From an uncultured Gammaproteobacteria bacterium (GTDB lineage: Bacteria > Pseudomonadota > Gammaproteobacteria > UBA9214), in contig CAJQOV010000064.1 in NCBI GenBank assembly GCA_905480065.1, forward strand, positions 1 to 34,026: a DNA stretch of 34,026 nucleotides, read 5' to 3'. Numbering within the stretch: position 1 is the stretch's first letter; every line of letters begins with the position of its first letter. Below, piece by piece: positions 19,060-28,300 of the stretch. The translations under genes and the position numbers were made by a program. The notes below the pieces were generated by a model, which was not told the DNA's origin, searched no databases, and saw only the letters and a program-made list of their open reading frames with translations.

Positions 19060-21333
19060 TCAGGCGACACCGGCTTTCTGTTCGCCACCCAGCATGCGGC
19101 GAATTCTTTCCAGTGTACGTTGTACGAATGGCTGTTGTTCATGCTCCATGATCGTTGCCTTGCCCGAGGCCAGCAGTGATGCCAGTTCATGGTGTTTGAT
19201 GACCAGGGTTTTTATCCCCATGCTGTTGACGAACATGTAATTGCCGGAGATTCCGGAATACCAGGAAAGCTTGACCTGCAGTGGCGCTTGTGCGGGATCC
19301 ATGTGAATCATGAACCAGGTGCCGAAGGATGCCGTGCGCAGCGTTTCCAGGGCGGCGGCCTCGGCGGGGGTCAGGGCGATGGCACTTTCATCAGCTGTTG
19401 CGTCGACGTTTGCCTCATTCTCCGCCGCGGTAACTTGCTGCGATTGCCCGCTGTCGGGCTGAGCAGGCGCCCCGGTTGCATCTGCCGGTTGACCCGTGCT
19501 TTCCTCGAGGGGTTGTAGAGCAAGGGATACAGGTTCCGGCGCGATCGCCCTGTTTTGCAGGTGATGAATCAGTGACAACTGCGCTTTGTAGTCACTGGTG
19601 CCGTACGCAGCAAGCATGTCGAGCGCCTGTTCAATCTGTCTGCGGATCTCCGGAAGGCGCTCAATCAGTTCATTACGCTCATCTTCGGTAGTGCGCGGCT
19701 CAATACTCCAGAGGATGGTTTCGATCACCATGGTGGCAAGCTTCCAGCTCGGACTTTCGCTGGCGCCGGGTTCACGCAGGTAGATGAACATCAGTTTGTC
19801 GAGCCAGACATCACCAAGCATCTTGCGCAGTTCCGGTGGCACATGGTGTTCCGACACCAGCGACACAATTGCATTAGCTGCACAGTCGCGCGCCTGTTCA
19901 AGCTTCTCGCGGCCGGTTGCGGCCTGGCGGGTGCGTTCCTCGATGGCGGCGGCTTTGCCCTTCAGTGCGCGCAGGCTGGTGTTAAGAAACTGCAATAACT
20001 CATTGAATATATCGAGGTTAGTATCAAAATCTTCGATAATCTGCTGCACAATCCTGCGCATGCAGGGGAAGATGCCGCGATCCGGATTATTCTCGAACAC
20101 CCAGCGCGTACCTGCCTTGGCCAGCGCATTCAGCAACTTGTGTGCCGGGTGCCCTGTGTCTCTGAACAGGCTCTTGTCGGCAATAGCTATCTTCAGGTAG
20201 GGGGTATGCAACCTGCACAGTTCAGCCTTGGCAATATTGGGCAGATTTTCATCGCGCAGCATGTACTCGAACATCATGCCAACCAGGTCGATGACCTGGG
20301 TATCGGCGCTTTGCAGTCGGCGCCGGTCGATTCCCATGAACAACTGTTCCCGCTCGGTACTGATGCGCTGCAGCATTGAGTCAATCAGCCGGGCTTGCTG
20401 TTCTGCAGCCGGCAGGGTTGTATCGATTGGAATCGCTGCAGCGACGTCATGTTGTCTTTTATTCTGCAGTTGTTGCAGGGCAGACACGACTTCCAGCTGT
20501 GGCAGTGGATTGGCAGGTTCAGTTTCGGCGCCCGGGTTGTTTCTGTATGTCAGCAACTGAAGCACATTTTCGAACAGTTTGTCAGACAGTGATTGCTTGT
20601 TGCCTGCTGTATCTGCAGCAGGAACTGTCGTGCGAGACTGTTGGGCAGGGGCAGCAGTTACCGTTCCCGGGTTACGCTGCACATCGTATTTCAGGTTTGG
20701 CAGAATGCCGGCCAGGAGAAGCAGTTTGTTATATTCTTCGAGTAGCAGGCGGGTGTTTGCCAGCACAAATTTGTCAAACAGCAGGTAGATAATCAGCCTG
20801 GTTTCATGATCCAGAGTCATATCCCGGATGGCTGCATGAAAGGCATGCGCGAGACAGCTTGGTCCGCCGGGTATTGCGGACTCCTCGAGTTTCCGACCAT
20901 GATTCAGCACGGCGAGACGTTGCAGCAATGCACCAAGCGTTAGCGTGGCGCCAAGCGAGGCGCTGCTGATCATATTCTGGATGGCGACTTCAATATCTGC
21001 GTCTTCCTTGCTTTGCAGACTGAGCGGTGAATCGTTGCTGCCAGCCTGTGCCGCTATGGATCCCGGCGTCACACCAAAACCGGTAAAACTTTTGCCAACT
21101 TCACGATAAAACACGTCCTCGATTCGTGTTCGGTCTTTTTGCACGATGACCATGGCTTCCATGAAGCGAATCTGCGAGCTGCCGGTCTGGGCCTTGTCGG
21201 CGAATTCAAGGAATGCGACGTTAGTGTTGTCAAACAGTTTGCTGAGTTTGGGCTGGAGTTGTTTCAGAACCAGGCTGTGGCAATCATCCAGCAAGTTGAC
21301 AGTGCGCGTCTCATGGCTTGCTGTGGCCTGCAT
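19060..21333 (-). CDS. DUF1631 family protein
   Basis: Large cytoplasmic protein (MQATASHETRTVNLLDDCHSLVLKQLQPKLSKLFDNTNVAFLEFADKAQTG...) with C-terminal GTWFMIHMDPAQAPLQVKLSWYSGISGNYMFVNSMGIKTLVIKHHELASLLASGKATI, consistent with DUF1631. Track ORF extends to 21384. Confidence 0.82.
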   Translation of the reverse strand: MQATASHETRTVNLLDDCHSLVLKQLQPKLSKLFDNTNVAFLEFADKAQTGSSQIRFMEAMVIVQKDRTRIEDVFYREVGKSFTGFGVTPGSIAAQAGSNDSPLSLQSKEDADIEVAIQNMISSASLGATLTLGALLQRLAVLNHGRKLEESAIPGGPSCLAHAFHAAIRDMTLDHETRLIIYLLFDKFVLANTRLLLEEYNKLLLLAGILPNLKYDVQRNPGTVTAAPAQQSRTTVPAADTAGNKQSLSDKLFENVLQLLTYRNNPGAETEPANPLPQLEVVSALQQLQNKRQHDVAAAIPIDTTLPAAEQQARLIDSMLQRISTEREQLFMGIDRRRLQSADTQVIDLVGMMFEYMLRDENLPNIAKAELCRLHTPYLKIAIADKSLFRDTGHPAHKLLNALAKAGTRWVFENNPDRGIFPCMRRIVQQIIEDFDTNLDIFNELLQFLNTSLRALKGKAAAIEERTRQAATGREKLEQARDCAANAIVSLVSEHHVPPELRKMLGDVWLDKLMFIYLREPGASESPSWKLATMVIETILWSIEPRTTEDERNELIERLPEIRRQIEQALDMLAAYGTSDYKAQLSLIHHLQNRAIAPEPVSLALQPLEESTGQPADATGAPAQPDSGQSQQVTAAENEANVDATADESAIALTPAEAAALETLRTASFGTWFMIHMDPAQAPLQVKLSWYSGISGNYMFVNSMGIKTLVIKHHELASLLASGKATIMEHEQQPFVQRTLERIRRMLGGEQKAGVA

Positions 21334-21592
21334 TTGGAAATCCCCTGGTATATGCGCCGGGAACCGTTCGACACCCGGTTTCACAGCATCTCAATCAACA
21401 TGTCCAGCGGAAATCGGCCGCGAGCGCCAATTCTTGACCGGCTCTCAAGCCCCGTGTTGTGTCATTCGAAGCCATGTGCGGCCCCGGCAGCGCCCTGGAT
21501 AGCAGGAGTATTCACTAGTAAAAACAGACTGATATGCAATATATCTATGGGCCAGTGTGTAGTTCGGAGGATGCCCGCCGTGATCAGCAGGC

Positions 21593-21621
21593 AAAAAAAG
21601 ACCCGCCTGGGCGGGTCTTTT
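21593..21621 (-). terminator. Intrinsic terminator, possibly bidirectional
   Basis: aaaaaaagacccgcctgggcgggtctttt: GC-rich stem flanked by an A-tract and a T-tract, immediately downstream of the minus-strand OmpA-like gene. Confidence 0.88.
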
Positions 21622-21637
21622 GCGGCGGCCAGCCAGA

Positions 21638-22333
21638 TCAGGTCAGTGGTGTAAGCACGATTTCAACCCGGCGATTCAATGCACGACCCGCGGGTGTGTC
21701 ATTGGTAGCAATGGGTTGTGATTTGCCCATGCCCTGGGTAGATATCCGCTGTGGCAGGACGCTGCGCGACTCCAGATAGCGGGCAACGCTGGTGGCACGT
21801 GCTATGGATAACTGCATGTTATGGGAGTCAGAACCGGTACTGTCCGTGTGGCCGGTTACATCGACGTAGGTTTTTTCGAACTCGTTGATGACCAGCGCGA
21901 CAGAATTCAGAATCTGATAGAAATCCGCAGAGATGTCGCTGGAGTTGGTTGCAAAGGTGATGTTGCCCGGCATGTTCAGGATGATCTTGTCGCCATCGCG
22001 GGTAACGCTGACCCCGGTATTGTTAAGCTGGGTTCGCAGCTTGTTTTCCTGCTGGTCCATGTAATAGCCGACACCACCGCCGGCGAGCGCACCTATCCCG
22101 GCCCCGAGCAGGATGTTCTTGCGGCTACCTCCGGTGACGGCAGAGATTACCGCCCCGCCAATTGCACCGATTCCGGCGCCCTTGGCGGTATTGCTGGCCT
22201 GTTCTTCACCGGTGTAGGGATTCGTAGTGCAGCCGGCCAGACCGATTACGGCCACCATGGCTGCTGCAATAATCATGTGGCTTGCTGACTTGCCACGATG
22301 CATGTCTGGCATGCCGGTAAGCTGATAAGACAT
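21638..22333 (-). CDS. OmpA-family lipoprotein with glycine-zipper domain (YiaD-like)
   Basis: Lipobox VIGLAGCTTNPYTGEE; GAGIGAIGGAVISAVTGG...GAGIGALAGGGVGYYMDQQE; OmpA C-domain VDVTGHTDSTGSDSHNMQLSIARATSVARYLESRSV...RALNRRVEIVLTP. Confidence 0.93.
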   Translation of the reverse strand: MSYQLTGMPDMHRGKSASHMIIAAAMVAVIGLAGCTTNPYTGEEQASNTAKGAGIGAIGGAVISAVTGGSRKNILLGAGIGALAGGGVGYYMDQQENKLRTQLNNTGVSVTRDGDKIILNMPGNITFATNSSDISADFYQILNSVALVINEFEKTYVDVTGHTDSTGSDSHNMQLSIARATSVARYLESRSVLPQRISTQGMGKSQPIATNDTPAGRALNRRVEIVLTPLT

Positions 22334-22489
22334 ATTGTCTCCTGTAGGAAGCGGGGTGCGGGCTATCGATACCACGATGTAACGTTGACTGCAACGTAAT
22401 TATCCGATGAAGCAATCAGTGCTTCAACTACTTGGGGCAGGGTAGTGCCATGAAAACGGTTACTTCGCGCAGGCCTTCACCCATTCGTG

Positions 22490-22957
22490 TCAGATGGTCG
22501 CCAGCATATTGAGTTCGTGAATGATCAGGATTACGTAGAGCGGAATCAGGACATAGATCAGATAGCGTACCTGGATGTACTTGTAGATTTTGAAATTGAA
22601 ATGCATTACCAGTATCAGCAGGGCAACCCCGGTCACCGCCATTTTGACAACGGTAAAGAGACGAATGTCTTTCTGAATCAACCAGTCCATCAGAATATTT
22701 ACTTCGACCGCCCCCTTTCCCAGCAACACCGTGGTGAGAAACGCATCCGCAAAGCAAAGCAGGATGATTAACAGGGTTGCGATAAGTGACTTGCATCCAT
22801 GCCAGTCGAGGTAATTATTGATCTGGTCTTGTTTGCGCCTGAAATGTTTGCGCCTGACTTTGAACAGTGCGCCATGCAGCGTAACCCATGAGGTAGTTCG
22901 TCGATCAACAGCGCGTTGATCCTCAACAAACTCCAGCGGTGCCTTTTTTTGATACAT
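22490..22957 (-). CDS. Small multi-TM membrane protein, DUF5658-like
   Basis: Three or so hydrophobic helices; LLCFADAFLTTVLLGKGAVEVNILMDWLI resembles the DUF5658 pattern (D-x-LT-x-L...E-x-N-x-LM). Confidence 0.65.
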   Translation of the reverse strand: MYQKKAPLEFVEDQRAVDRRTTSWVTLHGALFKVRRKHFRRKQDQINNYLDWHGCKSLIATLLIILLCFADAFLTTVLLGKGAVEVNILMDWLIQKDIRLFTVVKMAVTGVALLILVMHFNFKIYKYIQVRYLIYVLIPLYVILIIHELNMLATI

Positions 22958-23522
22958 TGTGCGGGTTGCTCATGTCCAATGGGCGATTACCAAATTACCA
23001 TGCAATTGTCGTTCAATAATTAATAAATATATGTATTTATAGCTATTATTTGTTAATTAGTGCGATTTACCGGTGCCGGCCCGGTCCATGCGTGGCTGAT
23101 TGTTAAATATCTCGACAGCTGAATCCTGCCCATATACTTACTATTGCACTAAATCGTGCCGAAGGCTATCCAGCCATGCACATACAAGTGTATGAATTAC
23201 TGACACTGCCTGCTGTTCCGCTGGAAATAGTCAAATATTAATACGCTTTACATGAAATTTTTATTCCCATGTAGTGAATATCAATTTATGATGTTGAATA
23301 TTACTAAAGAAATTAGTGTTTAATATTTAACAATAAGACGCTGGCCAGGCATAGAGATGTGATTCTGTATCCTCGTCTATATATACCTGTTGCCGGCGAA
23401 TGGTTATGATCCTAGACGTATGTACACAGACAGCACCAAAGCATTATTTTATATCTTCTTTTTGAGTTCGTATTTCACCGAAATACGGGCAGGGGCTTGA
23501 TCGAGTATCAACGGAGGCAACA

Positions 23523-23918
23523 ATGGCAGACCTGTTTTCTGATGCATGGATGAAAAGCTTTATGGAGCAATGGAATGCGGAGCCTGAACTCTCGGATGCA
23601 CTTCAAAAAATCAACTTCAATTCCATTATCGCCTATGGTTTTGACGGAGAAGACACGCCAAGAGGAGTATTAACAGTGGAGAACGGCAAGGCCGTTGCCG
23701 CTGGTATTTACAATGGTGAAAAACTCAGCTGGGATTTGCGAGCCACCTTTGATAACTGGAATAAATGGCTGGAAAAACCGCCGGGCATGATGGGGCTTGG
23801 AATGGCCTACACCACACGCAAGCTGAAGTTCAACGTGGGTGACTATGGTGCAATGGTAAAGGATCCACGCATGGCCGGTCCGTTTATCAAAAGCTTTTCG
23901 GTGATGGGGCGGGCCTGA
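23523..23918 (+). CDS. SCP2 sterol-binding-domain-like protein
   Basis: ELSDALQKINFNSIIAYGFDGEDTPRGVLTVENGKAVAAGIYNGEKLSWDLRATFDNWNKWLE...KLKFNVGDYGAMVKDPRMAGPFIKSFSVMGRA; SCP2-like layout; preceded by a ggaggca RBS. Confidence 0.6.
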   Translation: MADLFSDAWMKSFMEQWNAEPELSDALQKINFNSIIAYGFDGEDTPRGVLTVENGKAVAAGIYNGEKLSWDLRATFDNWNKWLEKPPGMMGLGMAYTTRKLKFNVGDYGAMVKDPRMAGPFIKSFSVMGRA

Positions 23919-24034
23919 TTCTGAGCAGCTGTACTCTGCGGCGGTAAATCGTTTCCGGTTTATTGCTGCAGCAATCCGCTGAGCAGAATTCCCGCTGATT
24001 CTGTTCACGTTACGTTAGCGGCTTGTCGGACTGA

Positions 24035-24066
24035 GACAACGCAGCGCAGTACTGCGCTGCGTTGTC
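24035..24066. promoter_or_regulatory. Perfect 32-bp palindrome between the SCP2-like gene and the second RND operon
   Basis: gacaacgcagcgcagtactgcgctgcgttgtc equals its own reverse complement; no following T-tract. Confidence 0.7.
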
Positions 24067-24109
24067 CCGCCGGGAAGCCCGACCGTACTTAAATGTGTGA
24101 GGATTGACA

Positions 24110-25246
24110 ATGTTAATCAGAAAAATTGCTCTTGCAGGTTTCCTGTCTGCCGCACTGAACACTGGTGCTGCCATTGCTCAGGGCCAGGGTGACGCAGTAA
24201 TTACTGTTGTCGGTGTGCCGGTTGGTGCCACGGTGAGTCTGGGTGGCACGGTAGTGCCGATCAGGGATGTTACCTTTTCCGCACAGATTCCCGGGCGTGT
24301 GGATAGTATCGCCGGTGAAGAGGGAAGCCTGTTTGAAGAAGGTGCAGAGCTGATTGCCATCAACACTGATGACCTGCTGGCAAAGCGCCGGGCTGCCTGG
24401 GCAAATCTGGCTAACGCGGAAGCGGCGCTGCGTAATGCCGGTGTGCAGTATTCCCGTGAGATGGTATCGCCATACGGTGGTGAAACCAATGACATGATGG
24501 GTGGTATGAGTTCGATCATGCGCAATTTTACCAATCCGGCGCAAGGTTTTACCGGAAGTGGATCCCCCGGCATGGACCGTCATGCGCAACTTTACCAGTA
24601 CGGCACACAGGTAGAGCAGGCGCGCGGGCAACTGGCCGCGGCTCGTGCCAGCATCGAGGAGATCGATTCCAAGTTGCGTGATGCCAAGTCGGTTGCGCCG
24701 TTCAAGGGCGTCATAACCAAAAAGCTTGTCGAGGTGGGTGACCCGGTACAACCGGGGCAACCCATGCTGAAGTATGCAGACATGTCGCAGTTGCAGATCA
24801 AGGTCGAAGTACCTGCCCGGTTGATGCCGGGAGTCAAATCGGGAATGGTTTTTCCGGCGAAACTGGATGTGGGGGATGTGAATATACAGGCACGGGTGGT
24901 GCAGATATTCCCCATTGCCGATCCTGAACGGCACACGGTTACGGTAAAACTGGAGCTGCCGCCAGGTGCGCCGGGCGGAGCTGGAATGTACGCCGAAGTC
25001 ATGATTACCGATGTAAACGCCAAGGTGCGTGAATTGCCGGTGGTGCCGAAAAATGCACTGGTTTGGCGCGGAAGTCTGCCTGGGGTTTACGTGTTGAATG
25101 ACAAGAATGAGCGGGAGTTGCGCCTGGTCAGGACTGGCGATGAAGTAGGTGGAGACGGAATTGCCGTTCTGTCCGGTCTGCGTGTAGGTGAACGGGTATT
25201 CGTAAAAGGGGTGGAATCAGGTAAAACTGACGGTTCCTGGAACTAG
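24110..25246 (+). CDS. RND/HlyD-type periplasmic adaptor subunit
   Basis: Signal peptide, biotinyl-lipoyl-like halves (FSAQIPGRVDSIAGEEGSLFEEGAELIAINTDDL / VAPFKGVITKKLVEVGDPVQPGQPMLKYADMSQLQIKVEVPARL), C-terminal VPKNALVWRGSLPGVYVL...GLRVGERVFVKG. Confidence 0.92.
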   Translation: MLIRKIALAGFLSAALNTGAAIAQGQGDAVITVVGVPVGATVSLGGTVVPIRDVTFSAQIPGRVDSIAGEEGSLFEEGAELIAINTDDLLAKRRAAWANLANAEAALRNAGVQYSREMVSPYGGETNDMMGGMSSIMRNFTNPAQGFTGSGSPGMDRHAQLYQYGTQVEQARGQLAAARASIEEIDSKLRDAKSVAPFKGVITKKLVEVGDPVQPGQPMLKYADMSQLQIKVEVPARLMPGVKSGMVFPAKLDVGDVNIQARVVQIFPIADPERHTVTVKLELPPGAPGGAGMYAEVMITDVNAKVRELPVVPKNALVWRGSLPGVYVLNDKNERELRLVRTGDEVGGDGIAVLSGLRVGERVFVKGVESGKTDGSWN

Positions 25247-25399
25247 TGGCTGACATCAGGCTGCCCGGAACATGCCAGCAAAACTTTGGCTGCTGATAAA
25301 TAAAACATTATTCGAAGGTCTAAGCAACCACCCCGGCATCTGCGCAATATCAGGTGACAGGGGTGTTGACCTGGTCAAGCAAGAAGGCGGGGTTTACGT

Positions 25400-28300
25400 A
25401 TGACTGAGCAGGAAAAGAAATTTTCAACACCGGCAAACTACGAAGCTCACTCGCTCGGTATCGCTGGCAGAACAGCACGTCTGTTCATTACCTCGCCGGT
25501 AACACCCATGATTCTGATTGTCTCGTTACTGGTGGGCTTGATTGGTCTGTTCTTTACCCCGCGCCAGGAAGATCCGCAAATCTCGGTCCCGATGATCGAT
25601 GTTTTTGTCCAGTATACCGGCGCCTCTGCTGAACAGGTTTCCAGCCTTGTAACCGAGCCACTGGAAAGACTGCTGCAGGAAATTCCCGGTATACGCCACA
25701 CCTATACGGCAACCGAGCGCGGCAGGGCGATGATTACCGTGCGCTTCAAGGTCGGCGAGGACATGGGTCAGTCCATCGTGAAAGTGCGTGACAAGATACT
25801 TTCCAGCATGGACAAGATTCCGCCCAATGTCTCGCCGCCACTGATCAAGCCGGTCGGAATCGATGATGTGCCGATTGTCACCCTGACCTTGTGGTCAGAA
25901 GACGTCGATGACGGGGCATTGCGATTCCTGGCCCTGGACATGTTGCAAAATATTGGCGAAGTGGATGGTGTCGGCAAAGGGTTCATTGTCGGCGGACGAG
26001 AGGACCAGGTGCGTGTTGAAGTATTGCCGGAGCGTCTTTCCGGTTTCGGAATAAGCCTGCAGCAGGTTGCACAAACCATCAATACCGCCAATTCGGAGCA
26101 AACTGCAGGAGATGTTGAATCCGGGGGCTTGTCGTTTTCTGTACGTACCGGGTCATTCCTGACCAATGCAAAGGAAATCGGAAGACTGGTGATCGGTATC
26201 CGTAATGGATCACCGGTATATGTACGGGACGTGGCGCATGTGTCCCAGGAACCGGCCGAACCAAGTCAGATGGCGGCATTTTACACTGGCCCTGCATACG
26301 AAGGTGAAACCGGGCCGGCGCAAGGGTTCCCGGCAGTAACCGTCGCCATAGCGAAAAAGGAAGGGACCAACGGCGTAACGATATCGCAAAAGATTCTGAA
26401 AAAGGTCGAGGCACTGAAAGGTGACCTGATACCGGCCAACGTGCATGTCACGATAACACGTGATTACGGCAAGTCTGCCAATGACAAGGTCAACGAACTG
26501 CTTAAGGCAATGGCTGAGGCAGCCATCATCGTTTCAGTGTTATGCCTGATCGGGCTCGGTGTGCGCGCCGCCATCGTGGTTATCGCCGTGATTCCGGTCG
26601 TTATCCTGCTCACCATCTGGTGGGCGATGATGGTCGACTACACCATCGACCGCGTTAGCTTGTTCGCGCTTTTTTTCTCGATCGGCATCCTGGTCGATGA
26701 TGCGACCGTTGTTGTGGAGAATATATTCCGGCACTGGCTCGAAAAAGGCAGAACCAGTGTCGCCGTTGCCATTGATGCGGTACGCGAGGTAGGTAACCCG
26801 ACCATCCTGGCCACGTTCACCATTATTGCCGCGCTGTTACCGATGGGCTGGGTAAGCGGGTTGATGGGCCCGTATATGCGTCCGATTCCTGTGCTTGGCG
26901 CATCGGCCATGTTCTTCTCCCTCGTTGCCGCCTTCATCTTCACACCCTGGATGGCAGTCAAGGTGGCGCCACGACAGGCGTCCCTGAGAAAGGCAGAAGA
27001 AAAGGAAAAGAAGGCGCATCAGCGGATCAGTAGACTCTATCGTCCGATCATCATGCCGCTGATCAATAATCGCAAGCTGGGACTGTTGTTTCTGTTCAGT
27101 ATTATCGGCGCCACTGCGGCGCTTTGCTTAACGTTCTACACCCAGACTGTTGCGGTCAAAATGCTCCCGTTCGATAACAAGCCGGAATTCTCGGTTATCG
27201 TGAATATGCCGGAAGGTACCGCCATGCCGGATACGGCCAATGTCGTCATGGCTCTTGCAGAAGCGGTGCGCAAGATCCCGGAAGTAACCGCTGTAACTAC
27301 CTATGCCGGCACAGCACAGCCTTTCAATTTCAATGGCATGGTGCGCCACTATTATCTGCGTCAGCGCCCTTGGGAAGGTGATTTGCTGGTCATGCTCAAG
27401 GACAAGAAGCATCGCAAACGCGGCAGCCATGAAATAGCAGTTGACGCACGTGCAATTCTCAAGCCGGTCGCGGACAGCATGGGCGCCAGAATTGCCGTGG
27501 TGGAAATGCCGCCAGGGCCGCCGGTTCTGCAGACCGTGGTGGCTGAAGTCTATGGGCCAAATGATGAAACCCGTCGGCAGGTTGCCAGGGATATGACTGC
27601 GATCTTCAACAGTGTTGAAGGTGTCGTAGACGTCGACAATTACATGGCTGAGCCATACGAGTACTGGCGTTTTGATGTCGACACGGAAAAAGCAGTGCGC
27701 CGTGGAATCTCGGTAGATACCATCAACGGCAGCCTGGCTATGGCCATGGGTAGCTACAAGCTGGGCGATATCAAGCGTGGTACCGTGCTGGAACCGACTT
27801 ATATTGTAATGCAGATCCCGCTCGCTATTCGTTCACAGGTGACCCGTCTGGGTGATTTGCCAATACCTTCCAGTGATGGCCATACCTTGCCGTTATCAGA
27901 GCTCGGTGAATTCAAGAAGGGCTATGAAGATCCGATCAAGTACACCATCGACCTGAAGCCGATTGAATATGTTGTAGCAGAAATGGAGGGGCGGCTTGGT
28001 GCACCCATCTACGGCATGCTTGATATCGAGGACAAGCTGAAAGAGTACAAGACACCCGACGGTGTATTTATGGAAACCATGCCGAAGACCATTCTCGGCA
28101 AGCCGGGTGACTGGACCTTTATCGGCGAACGTGCTGATCCAGGCTTGCAATCCGGCTACGAATGGACCGGCGAGTGGACCGTTACCTATGAAACCTTCCG
28201 CGACATGGGCGGTGCATTCATGGCGGCCCTGATTCTGATCTATGGTCTTATCGTGTGGGAGTTCAAGAATTTTGCACTGGCAGGCCTCATCATGTCGCCG

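Noticed and set aside
23497-23511. TTGAT-CGAGT-ATCAA dyad as an FNR box
   Set aside because: Spacer is 5 rather than 4 nt and it sits directly next to the ribosome-binding site of the SCP2-like gene.
25364-25377. TTGAC-CTG-GTCAA dyad before the second RND pump
   Set aside because: Spacer of 3 nt does not fit FNR/Dnr; short dyads of this size occur by chance.
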